A stretch of DNA of 64,000 nt, taken from assembly GCA_019694475.1 (NCBI GenBank), contig JAIBBX010000005.1, positions 62,001-126,000 on the forward strand, given 5' to 3'. Of the stretch, positions 18,574 through 27,448 are shown in pieces. The position numbers and the translations under genes were made by a program. Under the pieces are notes generated by a model. The model made no database searches, was not told the DNA's origin, and worked only from the letters and a program-made list of their open reading frames with translations. Each line of letters starts with the position of its first letter. Within the stretch, counting starts at the first letter, position 1. Source of the DNA: Parachlamydiales bacterium (GTDB lineage Bacteria > Chlamydiota > Chlamydiia > Chlamydiales > SM23-39).

Positions 18574-19005
18574 TTATTGACCTGCTTCCTGTACCGCTTC
18601 TCTTCTAGCAAACCTTTCAAAAATGCGCGCCAAGGAATTTTCGCCATTCCCTGTCAATTCTCGAATCTGAGTCAATGAACTTTGAGGGATGATCGCTGCA
18701 AAGAAAGTAGCGGGAATCAAAGCTCCATACAAAGCAGGGTACATGCCTGCTGAAAAGAGAGACTCTCCTTTAATATAGACTGAAAAGAGTCCAACGATCA
18801 TCGAAATCGGAAGTGCAATAGCTAAAACTACAGATTGCGCAAGCAAAAGAAGCCGTGTTCCAAAATTCGCTAGAAGAGAAACGGAATAGCTAGATTCCGG
18901 ATCCATTGCTTTTGGTATTGTATATGCCATTGCAGCAAGCGTTGGGGCGCTTATCACAAGATTCGTAATTGTTTGAAGAGATGTTCCAGTTGTCGGTGTT
19001 GTCAT
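18574..19005 (-). CDS. Multi-pass hypothetical membrane protein (143 aa)
   Basis: I start at the ATG at 19005, which has a GGAG ribosome site 12 bases upstream in the -strand; the frame is open further back without support. The protein begins with a Thr-rich segment (MTTPTTGTSLQTITN) and has about three hydrophobic stretches, including a long paired one at residues 50-85 (LLLLAQSVVLAIALPISMIVG) that could form a hairpin in the membrane. The C terminus is charged and helical. The layout recalls inclusion-membrane (Inc-like) proteins, but this is only a resemblance. Confidence 0.65.
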   Translation of the reverse strand: MTTPTTGTSLQTITNLVISAPTLAAMAYTIPKAMDPESSYSVSLLANFGTRLLLLAQSVVLAIALPISMIVGLFSVYIKGESLFSAGMYPALYGALIPATFFAAIIPQSSLTQIRELTGNGENSLARIFERFARREAVQEAGQ

Positions 19006-19100
19006 GTTTTTGTTCTCCGGGTTATAAAAAGTGAACAAACATAAGGTATGATTCATCTTTTTGTAAACTCAAATATTAGTTTTTTGGTATCGTGTTTCGT

Positions 19101-20150
19101 ATGTTGATTTTGGTTGCCTTTATTTTGATTGGCGGATTTGCCGCGCTTTGGCTTTGGATGAAAAATGAATTCAAAGCGCTATCTTTGGATGCATTGGAGA
19201 AAAACGGCAAGCAGTTTATGAATTTGGCAGATGCAACATTGCAGCCGCTCAAAGATTCGATGAAACTTCTCAATGAACACCAGCGCGAATTGGAAAAAAG
19301 GAGAGAGGGCGCCTACGCCTCTTTATCCAAACAAATCGAAGGTCTTGTTCTCTCTGAGAAAGAATTGAGAGCTGAAACAACAAGGCTGTCTCAAGCTCTA
19401 AAATCTCCGCAGATTCGCGGTTCGTGGGGCGAAGTGCATTTAAGACGGGTAGTTGAGCTCGCTGGCCTCATCAATCACTGCGATTTTTTTGAGCAAAAAA
19501 CTCTCGAAGGCCAAGGCCGAATCATCCGTCCCGATCTCATTGTTCATTTGCCAGGCCAAAGACAAATTGCTGTCGATGCAAAAACGCCTCTCAACGCCTA
19601 TTTGGAAGCAGCCGATTTAGAAGATGATGGTTTGCGTAAGATGAAGCTGCAAGAACATGCAGCATCGGTCAGAAAACATATTAAAGAACTTGCTGCAAAA
19701 GAATACTGGAAACAGCTTGGATCGTCCCTTGAATATGTGATTCTATTTTTGCCGGCGGAGGCTTTTTTTAGCGCAGCCCTTCAAGCCGACCCATCGCTCA
19801 TCGAAACTGGAGCTGATCAAAATATCATCGTTGCAACACCCACTACGCTCATTGCCATTTTGCGCGCTGTTGCCCATGGTTGGAAGCAAGAAAGCCTTTC
19901 TAAAAGCGCAAGGGAGATCGCTCGCCTCGGTTCTGAACTTTATGATCGGATCGGGATCGTATGCGATCATTGGAATAAAGTGGGCAAGTCATTGAATAGT
20001 GCAGTAGAATCGTACAATCAGAGCATCGCTTCTTTTGAATCTAGAGTGCTTGTAAGCGCGCGCAAGTTGAAAGAAAATGGCTCGTTTGCAAAAGAACTTC
20101 CATCGATGGAAGGAATCGAAAAAATCGCACGCGAAGTCACTTCAGAGTAG
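19101..20150 (+). CDS. rmuC: RmuC-family DNA recombination protein
   Basis: An N-terminal membrane anchor (LILVAFILIGGFAALWLWM) is followed by a coiled-coil region and the RmuC nuclease-like domain (about 110-290), with the family signatures RGSWGEVHLRRVVELAGL and AVDAKTPLNAYLEA. RmuC limits recombination between inverted repeats; the domain has a restriction-enzyme-like fold. I use the ATG at 19101; an in-frame GTG nine bases upstream is equally possible. Its neighbours pssA and nrdAB match the Chlamydia order. Its last bases overlap the convergent gene at 20137. Confidence 0.93.
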   Translation: MLILVAFILIGGFAALWLWMKNEFKALSLDALEKNGKQFMNLADATLQPLKDSMKLLNEHQRELEKRREGAYASLSKQIEGLVLSEKELRAETTRLSQALKSPQIRGSWGEVHLRRVVELAGLINHCDFFEQKTLEGQGRIIRPDLIVHLPGQRQIAVDAKTPLNAYLEAADLEDDGLRKMKLQEHAASVRKHIKELAAKEYWKQLGSSLEYVILFLPAEAFFSAALQADPSLIETGADQNIIVATPTTLIAILRAVAHGWKQESLSKSAREIARLGSELYDRIGIVCDHWNKVGKSLNSAVESYNQSIASFESRVLVSARKLKENGSFAKELPSMEGIEKIAREVTSE

Positions 20151-20496
20151 ATATAACTGCTTGTGCTAATGCATCTACTTTCTCATATGCTTTTTCATCT
20201 GGAGTGTGTTTTGCCCGAATGAGGTCTTCGCGCATGAGTTTCAAGCTGATTCTCGAAACAGAGATCTCAAGTCTGCACTCTTCTCTTTGTTCCTGGGTTT
20301 CGATATAGGCTGCCAATTCAATCGCCAATTCTAAGGCTTTTTTGGCTGCCTCGTATTGTCGAGGCGTAAATCCAATGGCCCCATTCTGAGGCAATTTTTC
20401 TTTCTTGTCGCAATACTTTTCGGTAATCGGCCTACAAAGAATACTTGTTGCATGTTGCTGTTCGAGGAGAGCTCTTAAGGATGAGTCATAAGTCAT
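20137..20496 (-). CDS. Hypothetical helical protein (119 aa)
   Basis: A soluble, mostly helical protein (PRQYEAAKKALELAIELAAY; LKLMREDLIRAKHTPDEKAY) with no signal peptide or membrane segment. I do not recognise it. The coding end overlaps the end of rmuC by 14 bases on the other strand. It is followed upstream by the DUF455 gene only 17 bp away on the same strand, so the two are probably one transcript. No clear ribosome site before the ATG. Confidence 0.65.
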   Translation of the reverse strand: MTYDSSLRALLEQQHATSILCRPITEKYCDKKEKLPQNGAIGFTPRQYEAAKKALELAIELAAYIETQEQREECRLEISVSRISLKLMREDLIRAKHTPDEKAYEKVDALAQAVISTLK

Positions 20497-20513
20497 AGTT
20501 GCTGAGAATCTTA

Positions 20514-21287
20514 CTATGCTTCTTTGATTTTTTCAATCCAATCGTCAGGGATGCCTGCTTGGCGCCGATTTTCTTCCATTACGACAAACCCTTTAGCCCG
20601 TTTAGGGCCCAATTTGGGGCCTATAGAGGCAAGCCAGCTGTCCCAGGCAGGGTTTTCTCCCTTGAATTTGTTGAGCCATCGATAGCCGAAAGAGACGTGG
20701 TTGATCTCGTCTTTCAAGATCTGCGCCATAAGGGCTGCGCTTTTATCATCTCCGAATGCGGCAAAAGACCTGCCATAAAGGGGGGCGAAGTCGAGATTGG
20801 CCATTTCGAAGGTGAGGCTCATGACGCTAACATAGCGGATTGGGGAGGTGAGATAGGGGACGTGGTTCCAAAAATGTTTATAGAGAGGGAGATCGCCGAA
20901 TTTGAGCCCCATTTCTTCCATTCTTGCCATATACATTTTGACATGGCCTTGCTCTTCCTTTAGGGTGTGGGCGACCCCTTTTCGAAAGGCTTTGGGGGCT
21001 TCAGGGAAAGCGGTTAAGGCGTGGGCCATGATCTCAACTGCGAGCAGTTCATGGCCGGCAAAACGGTGTAGGCAAACGGCCCGTTTCTCTTCAACCCGAT
21101 GGTCTTGGAAGGGGGGCAGTTTTTCCTCTTTTGTGCGCCGGTTAAAACCCATTCCAATAGGGCGGATGGGTTCATTGAATACGAGAGGTTCCCCCGGATT
21201 CTCGTCCGTTAGGACATCAGGACATAATAATTTTTCTTCAAGCGTATCCGCAGAAAGGATGCGGAGCGCCCATTCTTTCAATTCCAC
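20514..21287 (-). CDS. DUF455 ferritin-like diiron protein
   Basis: The sequence has the DUF455 features: a four-helix ferritin-like core with ligand motifs HELLAVEIMAHA, LKEEQGHVKMY and ILKDEINHVSFGYRWL, supplying the Glu/His ligands of a carboxylate-bridged diiron site. Some members are linked to tRNA hydroxylation (MiaE-like); the substrate here is unknown. It begins with GTG, preceded by AGGA a few bases upstream. It sits between the SH3b protein and the unknown gene at 20137, all on the minus strand. Confidence 0.85.
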   Translation of the reverse strand: MELKEWALRILSADTLEEKLLCPDVLTDENPGEPLVFNEPIRPIGMGFNRRTKEEKLPPFQDHRVEEKRAVCLHRFAGHELLAVEIMAHALTAFPEAPKAFRKGVAHTLKEEQGHVKMYMARMEEMGLKFGDLPLYKHFWNHVPYLTSPIRYVSVMSLTFEMANLDFAPLYGRSFAAFGDDKSAALMAQILKDEINHVSFGYRWLNKFKGENPAWDSWLASIGPKLGPKRAKGFVVMEENRRQAGIPDDWIEKIKEA

Positions 21288-21292
21288 GGATC

Positions 21293-22441
21293 CTATTCTA
21301 TACTAAAGACGAAATAGGCTGGGAATGCAAAGTGGTTGTTGGGCCGCGGACTAGCCAGCAAGGTCACAGATTTTCCTGCAAACTTGTCTAAGTCAATTTG
21401 GGTGCTGTAGAGATAAGCTACAGGGGCATCTTCCGCGCCGCGGAGGATGAAGTCGCCTGGTTTGTTTCTGACATCATAAGTATAGCGCTCAATGGTGCCA
21501 GTCAATACAGAAGCATTTGCTTTTTGTTCTGCATAGTATTCGTTGAATGATTTGCCAGTGTGGAACGCGCTCCAGCTCAAGAAGAGAGACTCTTCAATGG
21601 TGTCCCAGAATCCAAGATTTTCGCTCTTTTGGGCTCTCTTGCTCCAAAGAGAAGGGTCGATTTTGACCGCTTCGTTTGCGAAAAGTTCAGTGTTTTCTTC
21701 TTTATGCTTAGCAAGCAGCTCTTCTTTTGCAGAAGTTGAAAGTTCAGCTTTTGCTTCCAAATAAGCGATTTTCTTATTCAAATAGGTTTCTTTCAAGAGA
21801 GCAAGTCCCTCTTTAGCTTGCGTGCAAGCTTCTGGGAAATCGGCAAAGTTACGCAAAATCTTCTGGAATTGTTCGATCGCATGCTGAGGCGCCATTTCTT
21901 CGTAGTCTTTCTTGCACTCTTCTTCTGCGTTCATAAAAGCTGAAGAGAGGAGCTCTTCAACTTGGGTTTTCCGTTTTTGCATATTTGCCAAAAATTCTGG
22001 GCCGCCTGCATTAGAGACAAATTCTTTTGCAATGAAGAAGCGCACAGATTTTGGAGGTGAAATTTCGAGCCATTTGGGATTGATCGAGCAAACAGTGCCT
22101 TCTACTTTTTCGCCAGCTTGGAGTTGGCCGATGATTGGAGCATCGACGTGCGGCTCTAGACGGATATTGACGCGATTTGCTTCTACTACGTTATCCAGAA
22201 TGTAGCTGCGGAATACATAGGCTTTAGTATCTTTCATCGGTTCGATTGCATAGAAATCGCCTTCGTCGCCAACCACGAGAAGAAGATCATTTTTGTTCAT
22301 CTGTCTGATGATCGGGCTTTCTAAATCAGCTTTAGCTCGGATGCGCACTTTATTTGCGACGAGTTTGCCAGTAAACGGTTTGAAATTAGGTGCTGCAGCA
22401 AATACTGCAGACGAGATAAGCAGGCAAATAAGGAAACGCAT
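21293..22441 (-). CDS. Secreted bacterial SH3b-domain protein
   Basis: A signal peptide (MRFLICLLISSAVFAAAP) is followed by two SH3b modules (about 25-80, KLVANKVRIRAKADLESPII; and 85-145, NRVNIRLEPHVDAPIIGQL), a long helical region rich in Lys and Glu (about 150-270), and a C-terminal beta domain. SH3b modules typically bind cell-wall peptides. A GGAG ribosome site is present. The DUF455 gene starts six bases past its stop. By position it may equal a conserved unknown gene near phoH in Chlamydia. Confidence 0.82.
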   Translation of the reverse strand: MRFLICLLISSAVFAAAPNFKPFTGKLVANKVRIRAKADLESPIIRQMNKNDLLLVVGDEGDFYAIEPMKDTKAYVFRSYILDNVVEANRVNIRLEPHVDAPIIGQLQAGEKVEGTVCSINPKWLEISPPKSVRFFIAKEFVSNAGGPEFLANMQKRKTQVEELLSSAFMNAEEECKKDYEEMAPQHAIEQFQKILRNFADFPEACTQAKEGLALLKETYLNKKIAYLEAKAELSTSAKEELLAKHKEENTELFANEAVKIDPSLWSKRAQKSENLGFWDTIEESLFLSWSAFHTGKSFNEYYAEQKANASVLTGTIERYTYDVRNKPGDFILRGAEDAPVAYLYSTQIDLDKFAGKSVTLLASPRPNNHFAFPAYFVFSIE

Positions 22442-22506
22442 AAAACAACTCCAAAGCTAAAAAAACCATGGTATTCGTTTGGAGTTTTTATCGCAAAGAA
22501 ATATCG

Positions 22507-23178
22507 TTAGGATTTGAGTACGGCTTGGATATGCTCGCAGTTTTTGCTGCCGCATGTGCATCCAATAGGCGTACCTAAAAAGACATCATAGTGCTCGTTT
22601 TCGTCGAGCGGATTTGTAACGCGATAAAGCTGATCGGCTTTTTGTTCAATTTCCCAGTCGCGGAAACGGAGATCTTCTTGCGTTACTTCTTCTAGCTTTT
22701 CTTCGCCATCTTGCTTTTCACTTTCAACAGTTCGGCAAAGTTGGCAATACATACAATTGCAACCCTCTTCCGCCTTCGTGAGAAATTCTTCAAGGCCGAA
22801 TGATCGAGTAACGATCGCGATTTTTTTTAATAGCTCCGGCTGCAATGGAGGGAGGCTTGCTTGATCGGGATTGTGCTGAAAAGATGGTCCGCCTGATGAA
22901 TCCAAAAGGCCGTCCGAACCAAGCGGCAAGCTAAAGCTAAAGGGACTGTCCAAAGGAAAGAGTGGAAATCCCTCTTCATCCGCTGAGCGGGCATGCGCTT
23001 CAAAAATTTCATCGATGGTGGTCTTGTCGAGGTTAGGAACTTCTATTTGCGCCCGGTTTTGCAATAGAACAACGAGTGTAAAGAGAGTCCCGTCCGGCCG
23101 TACATGCAAAGAGGAGATGTTTTTCCAAGTTGTTGATAGATAAGGAGGTATGCTTAGGATCTTCGATGTGATTTTCAT
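22507..23178 (-). CDS. Conserved chlamydial protein with zinc-binding Cys/His clusters
   Basis: No named family is recognised. The middle holds CNCMYCQLC (about residues 144-152), and the last 20 residues hold CTCGSKNCEHIQAVLKS, a CxCx(n)CxH cluster similar to SWIM-type zinc fingers, so zinc binding and nucleic-acid or protein contact are likely. The rest is acidic. The ribosome site is GGAAAGG. It is divergent from phoH, with 241 bp between, and probably corresponds to the conserved hypothetical next to phoH in Chlamydia (from memory). Confidence 0.75.
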   Translation of the reverse strand: MKITSKILSIPPYLSTTWKNISSLHVRPDGTLFTLVVLLQNRAQIEVPNLDKTTIDEIFEAHARSADEEGFPLFPLDSPFSFSLPLGSDGLLDSSGGPSFQHNPDQASLPPLQPELLKKIAIVTRSFGLEEFLTKAEEGCNCMYCQLCRTVESEKQDGEEKLEEVTQEDLRFRDWEIEQKADQLYRVTNPLDENEHYDVFLGTPIGCTCGSKNCEHIQAVLKS

Positions 23179-23419
23179 GACCTTTCCTTTCTATTTTTGT
23201 CTTTATTATAGCAAAGAGCCCCCCTTAGAGTCAAGGGGATTTAGCACTCTCGCCGCCCGTTTGCTGATATTCCGCAGTCGGTTGGCGCTTAATCATTTGC
23301 AACTTGTTCTTGCGTTCGGGTGCAAGAAGTCCTATAAGGTGGAATTTTGGTAGAGAGGAGGTTTTCCAATCTTAGGCAAGTTAAAATACTTTGAAATGAA
23401 TATGTAATAGAGGTGTCTG

Positions 23420-24793
23420 ATGATAGTGGCGAAAGTGCCAAACCGAAGCAGTGAAAAAAAGTCTTCCGAGGAAAAAAAAGTGTCTCGAAAAACCTTTGTG
23501 ATCGATACGAATGTTCTCATCCATGATCCAGCAGCTATTCAGAAGTTTCAAGAAAACGATGTTGTGATTCCGCTTTCTGTTCTTGAAGAGCTCGACAGTT
23601 TAAAAAGACATTCGGATGAAGCGGGAAAAAATTCGCGGGAAGTGATTCGTTATATCGATTCATTGAAGGCGGAGAAGATTGGAGATTTACATACAGGCGT
23701 TATGATTCCTGAAGGGCCTAAGGTCAGGATCCATTTAGACGCAAAACCAGAAAGAATCGATGGATTTCCATTACCCCTTGATAGAAGCAGCAATAAATTC
23801 CTTCTCGTAGCTTTTTTGCTGAAGTCAAGAGGCGAATCGGTTGTGATTGTTTCGAAAGATTTTGTCACTCGCGTCAAAGCCGAGGCAATGGAACTTGAGG
23901 CAGAAGATTATGAAAATCTCAAAGCCTCTTATGAAGGAATCTATACAGGGCTCAGAAAAGTAGATGTGCAAAAACGGGACATCGATCTTTTCTATAAAGA
24001 TGGAACAGTCCCTTCAACCGAAAAAGATTTTCGTCCGAATGAATATGTGCATCTCACTTCGCCCGAAAACTCTTCGGCGGTTTGCAAATATAGCGACAAG
24101 AATAAAAAGTTAGAGCCTCTCATCCAAATCCAACGGGACATTTGGGGAATTCAGCCTCTCAATATAGAGCAAAGATGCGCGATCGATCTTTTGCTCCGCG
24201 ACGATATTCATCTCGTCACTCTAATTGGCCCTGCAGGTACGGGAAAAACTCTGCTTGCGCTAGCTTGCGGGATGAAGAAGGTGTTTGATGAGAATGTATA
24301 TTCACGCATTCTCGTTTCCCGTCCAATCGTTCCATTGGGCAAAGATATCGGATATCTGCCAGGCACTAAAGAGGAAAAACTGTATCACTGGATGCAGCCT
24401 ATTTACGATAACCTTGAATTCCTTTGCACGACGACAAGCGGCGAAGGAAATGGAGCTGCCACTCTTGAATTCATCATGGAAAGCAAGAAAATTGAGATGG
24501 AGGCCGTTACCTACATCCGAGGCCGCTCGCTTCCTAAGATGTATATGATCATCGACGAGGCCCAAAACCTCACTCCGCATGAAGTGAAAACAATCATTTC
24601 TCGCGCGGGCAAAGGAACCAAAGTGATTTTAACTGGCGATGCAACTCAAATCGATAATCCTTATCTCGACAAGGATTCAAATGGTTTGACCTACATCGTC
24701 AATCGATTCAAACATCATCGCATCTATGGCCACATGTTCTTAGAGCGCACCGAGCGTTCGGAACTCGCAGCGATTGCAGCCGAATTACTGTAG
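23420..24793 (+). CDS. phoH: PhoH-family ATPase with N-terminal PIN domain
   Basis: Two domains: a PIN ribonuclease domain (about 22-150) with its acidic residues (FVIDTNVLIHD, PLSVLEELDSLK) and a PhoH ATPase/helicase-like domain (about 235-455) with Walker A IGPAGTGKTLLAL and Walker B MYMIIDEAQNLTPHE. PIN-PhoH proteins (PhoH2 type) unwind and cut RNA. A GAGG ribosome site lies upstream. It is followed by a terminator hairpin and lies in the phoH-ileS-lepB neighbourhood seen in Chlamydia. Confidence 0.93.
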   Translation: MIVAKVPNRSSEKKSSEEKKVSRKTFVIDTNVLIHDPAAIQKFQENDVVIPLSVLEELDSLKRHSDEAGKNSREVIRYIDSLKAEKIGDLHTGVMIPEGPKVRIHLDAKPERIDGFPLPLDRSSNKFLLVAFLLKSRGESVVIVSKDFVTRVKAEAMELEAEDYENLKASYEGIYTGLRKVDVQKRDIDLFYKDGTVPSTEKDFRPNEYVHLTSPENSSAVCKYSDKNKKLEPLIQIQRDIWGIQPLNIEQRCAIDLLLRDDIHLVTLIGPAGTGKTLLALACGMKKVFDENVYSRILVSRPIVPLGKDIGYLPGTKEEKLYHWMQPIYDNLEFLCTTTSGEGNGAATLEFIMESKKIEMEAVTYIRGRSLPKMYMIIDEAQNLTPHEVKTIISRAGKGTKVILTGDATQIDNPYLDKDSNGLTYIVNRFKHHRIYGHMFLERTERSELAAIAAELL

Positions 24794-24802
24794 AAAAAGG
24801 AA

Positions 24803-24826
24803 GGGCCGGGATTTTCATCCCGGCCC
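24803..24826 (+). terminator. Terminator hairpin after phoH
   Basis: Ten-base perfect stem gggccgggat / atcccggccc with loop tttc. A near copy at 24899-24924 faces the SWIB gene. Both resemble the hairpin repeated downstream of ssrA. Confidence 0.65.
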
Positions 24827-24898
24827 ATCTGCATTAGACATTCTTGCGCATTCTCTTAGAGATTTAATATTTTTTTCTCTGTGTTGCTAAAACAATAA

Positions 24899-24924
24899 GG
24901 GGCCGGGATTTTCATCCCAGCCCC
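24899..24924 (-). terminator. Terminator hairpin after the SWIB gene
   Basis: Stem ggggccgggat / atcccagcccc with a single mismatch; on the minus strand it is followed by a T-rich stretch (cttattgtttt). Same core as the phoH hairpin, about 96 bp away. Confidence 0.65.
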
Positions 24925-24955
24925 AATCTATTGTTGGAAAGCAATAGTGAATTTC

Positions 24956-25270
24956 TTAAGCTTTCTTCAGGTGCTTGCTAATAGCTCCTGCCATTTTTAG
25001 CATGCTGATTTGGCGATTGCCCAAAACTTCGCCGAGTTTCTTATCAGGATTGATCATCCGGCGGTTTTTGCTGTCTTGTAATTTTTTCGCTTTGATATAT
25101 GCCCACAATTTTTTTACAACTTGTGGACGCGATGCTTTTTTGGTTCCGCAAATTTCAGCAAGCTCTGGAGATAGGCTGTACTGAAGTTTTGTCAGTCCGC
25201 CTCCTCCGCCTTTTCTTTTTGTCTTTTTTGCAGGCTTTCTTTTTGCAGCCTTTTTTCTTTTCACTGCCAT
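24956..25270 (-). CDS. SWIB/MDM2-domain chromatin-like protein
   Basis: A basic tail (MAVKRKKAAKRKPAKKTKRK, then GGGGG) precedes a SWIB domain (about 28-104) with the family signatures YSLSPELAEICG, RPQVVKKLWAYIKAKKLQD, NRRMINPDKKLGEV and ISMLKMAGAISKHL. SWIB domains are typical of eukaryotic chromatin remodellers and of Chlamydiae, where stand-alone copies are thought to bind DNA or histone-like proteins during nucleoid condensation. It has its own terminator and is divergent from the DUF2975 gene. Confidence 0.92.
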   Translation of the reverse strand: MAVKRKKAAKRKPAKKTKRKGGGGGLTKLQYSLSPELAEICGTKKASRPQVVKKLWAYIKAKKLQDSKNRRMINPDKKLGEVLGNRQISMLKMAGAISKHLKKA

Positions 25271-25499
25271 ATTTCAATCCTTTGTTTCGGCCGATTGGAG
25301 AGAATATCTTTCCAAATCTCTTACTAGTTGGTGTAAATTCTTTTCTTTATTCGTGCAAGAAATTTTTTCAAAATTTTTACTCGTTGTTCGCGAAGCGCAT
25401 CTTGTTTGCGAATCGCATTCCGGAGATTATGATTGTTTTTTGACAAGAAATGATCGTTTATCGATAATCTGAAAAAACAAAACCATTTAGAGGTGTTTC

Positions 25500-26048
25500 A
25501 TGAGAAAAATTGCGCGTGTGAGTTGTTTGCTGAAATGGATTGCGATTGGATTTTGCTCTATTTTGCCGCTTGTAGAAGCGGGATATTGGATGACGAACGG
25601 ATATCCGTTTTTAGAGCCATTTTTCAAAATGGGTGCGTTGCCATCTTACGGAACAAAGCTTCTTGCATGGAGCGATCTCAATGAACTGCAAAAATTTTTG
25701 GCTTTTCTCGTCAATCTGATTCCTCTCTCGTTTTCTATGGCCAGCTTAGCATTTTTATCTCGACTCTTTGCGGCATTTGAGAAATTAGATCTTTTTGCTA
25801 AAGGGAATGTCCAATTGTTAAAGAGAGCAGGCTGGGCTCTTGTTTGGGGACAAATATGCTATCCGTTTTACATTGCATTGCAGAGTTTGACCTTGACTTT
25901 CCGAAACCCAGTCGGAGAAAGAAATATTTCTGTAGCAATTGGCTCGAATCAATTCGAAATTTTGGCTATCGGCCTAAGCATTCTTGTCGCTTCATGGGTT
26001 TTTGAAGAGGCTGTCAAAATTCACGAAGAACAGCAAGGAACGGTATAA
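25500..26048 (+). CDS. DUF2975 membrane protein
   Basis: Four hydrophobic segments (about residues 10-30, 65-85, 110-130 and 150-165), with the charged loop FEKLDLFAKGNVQLLKRAGWAL that is typical of DUF2975 proteins. An AGAGG ribosome site precedes the ATG. It is followed two bases later by a small XRE regulator, the standard DUF2975-XRE pair (like Bacillus yoaS-yozG), in which the membrane protein may tether or control the regulator. Mechanism unknown. Confidence 0.85.
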   Translation: MRKIARVSCLLKWIAIGFCSILPLVEAGYWMTNGYPFLEPFFKMGALPSYGTKLLAWSDLNELQKFLAFLVNLIPLSFSMASLAFLSRLFAAFEKLDLFAKGNVQLLKRAGWALVWGQICYPFYIALQSLTLTFRNPVGERNISVAIGSNQFEILAIGLSILVASWVFEEAVKIHEEQQGTV

Positions 26049-26050
26049 GC

Positions 26051-26251
26051 ATGGGTATCGAGATTGAACTTGATGTGCTCTTAGCTAAGAAAAAAAAACG
26101 TTCAAAAGAGCTTGCTGAAGAGATCGGAATTACTGAACAAAATTTATCTATTTTGAAAACAGGCAAAGCGAAGGCGCTTCGCTTTAGCACGCTAGAAGCC
26201 ATTTGCAAAGCTCTCGACTGCCAGCCGGGGGATATATTAAAATATAAATAA
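26051..26251 (+). CDS. Small XRE/Cro-type transcriptional regulator
   Basis: A 66-residue protein made almost only of a helix-turn-helix: RSKELAEEIGITEQNLSILK, then RFSTLEAICKALDCQPGDIL, the characteristic ending of the YozG-type XRE family that accompanies DUF2975 proteins. Its ATG is two bases after the DUF2975 stop, so both are co-translated. It likely controls its own operon or a few genes; targets cannot be read from the sequence. Confidence 0.88.
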   Translation: MGIEIELDVLLAKKKKRSKELAEEIGITEQNLSILKTGKAKALRFSTLEAICKALDCQPGDILKYK

Positions 26252-26327
26252 TAATTAATAAATTGTTGGTATTGATTTTTTCATCACTTAATTGTATTAT
26301 TATTTGAAAAACAATTGTGAGTTATTT

Positions 26328-26729
26328 GTGGAATTGAATAAAACGTTAACGAATGTTGAGAAAACTTTTAATTTTGTCGACTCCATTCCTGTTGTAGGTA
26401 TTTTTTCTAGCGCACTTCGAATATCGGCAGCAAAGATTCAGATATTCGTCAGTGCGATTGTTGGTCTTTTTGGCCTCATTGGTCAATTAGTCAGCTCGAA
26501 TGTAAGGAAGTGGGAAGAGATTACTCAGAAAGCGGGAGAGCATTTATTGCATGGGGCCTTGAATTTCATTCGAGGAGTTGGCGAATTCCTTTTAGCTCTC
26601 ACGATTGTGGGAAGCATTGGTCTTTTAGCGTATCAGCACTATTCTGAGAATAAATTCGAACCGATCATTCCGTACAGCGAACCGCCAGCTCGCCCAGCAG
26701 AAGCGCCCGAGCAAGACCATATCGTTTAA
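26328..26729 (+). CDS. Hypothetical membrane protein with two paired hydrophobic regions
   Basis: The frame is open from a TTG at 26292 but has no ATG near its start; I use the GTG at 26328 (VELNKTLTNVEKTF), with the start left uncertain because no ribosome site is visible. Two hydrophobic regions (VGIFSSALRISAAKIQIFVSA ending near VGLFGLIGQLV, and FLLALTIVGSIGLLAYQHYS) are separated by about 35 residues, and the tail is Pro/Glu-rich. The layout is that of many chlamydial membrane proteins of unknown role. The upstream AT-rich stretch has the tattgatttttt motif also found before 15714 and 46350. Its end overlaps the convergent gene at 26726. Confidence 0.6.
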   Translation: MELNKTLTNVEKTFNFVDSIPVVGIFSSALRISAAKIQIFVSAIVGLFGLIGQLVSSNVRKWEEITQKAGEHLLHGALNFIRGVGEFLLALTIVGSIGLLAYQHYSENKFEPIIPYSEPPARPAEAPEQDHIV

Positions 26730-27352
26730 AGTGGAATCAATCCGGCTCTTGCAGCAATCATTGCGACAGCCAGGATGGTTCCCCCGATTCCAAGAGCAGC
26801 ATATCCAGTCGAGTTGCGGACATTGCAGGCTTCCCAGCCTGCTTGCAGTTCAAGAGGAACCCCTTCGTATTTAAGATAGGGCTCTTGAGCCATTTTGCTT
26901 TGCGCCCAGCGGCTTAAACCGTGCGCGATGATGATTGTAACCGCAGCTCCAATCAGAAGATAGGGAGCAAGCTGAACGGCGGTGATTTTTAGTGCGAGTC
27001 CGAAAAAGGGGAGCCGCGCTATGAGAGCTAAAGCTGCGCCTGCAATTGCACAAACATGCCATGTAGCTATGGCGCCCCAAGCCATGGCATTCAAGGTGGG
27101 ATCTAATGTGTTGAGGGGGCGATTTTCTAAACTCAGCTCATCATAGAAATGGCCAATCGTAAAATATTCAATGCAGTCTCGGCAACCGATCATATCATTC
27201 GTGATGCCGTATCCAATCCCTGTCAACACAGTCATTCCAACAATCCGGATTGCCTCTAATGGGGCAAATAACGCAGCAGTGGCTAGACCGGTTGCTGTCA
27301 ATGCAGTGTAAACTAGAGGTTTGTAGTTTTCATTGATGAGCGGTATTGACAT
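26726..27352 (-). CDS. Multi-pass membrane protein of the PEYFTxGH-type family
   Basis: Five or so hydrophobic segments, and the motif NDMIGCRDCIEYFTIGHFYDE followed by DPTLNAMAWGAIATWHVCAIAG. This combination is the hallmark of a widespread but uncharacterised bacterial membrane family usually reading (C/R)xCPEYFTxGH...WGxxATWW. I start at the ATG at 27352; the TTG six bases upstream is less likely. The CxxC within the motif is unusual. Function unknown. Confidence 0.75.
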   Translation of the reverse strand: MSIPLINENYKPLVYTALTATGLATAALFAPLEAIRIVGMTVLTGIGYGITNDMIGCRDCIEYFTIGHFYDELSLENRPLNTLDPTLNAMAWGAIATWHVCAIAGAALALIARLPFFGLALKITAVQLAPYLLIGAAVTIIIAHGLSRWAQSKMAQEPYLKYEGVPLELQAGWEACNVRNSTGYAALGIGGTILAVAMIAARAGLIPL

Positions 27353-27448
27353 GGGCAAAGATCTTAACAGAGCGGAGAAAATGAGAAAAGCATTTTCATA
27401 ATTTTGCCGAAAGAGATAGAATCTTGGCCCATCTCAAGGAGTGACATT

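Noticed and set aside
23221-23300. Hairpin cccctt/aagggg between the divergent genes before phoH
   Set aside because: It lies upstream of both genes, so it cannot be their terminator, and no riboswitch pattern is recognisable.
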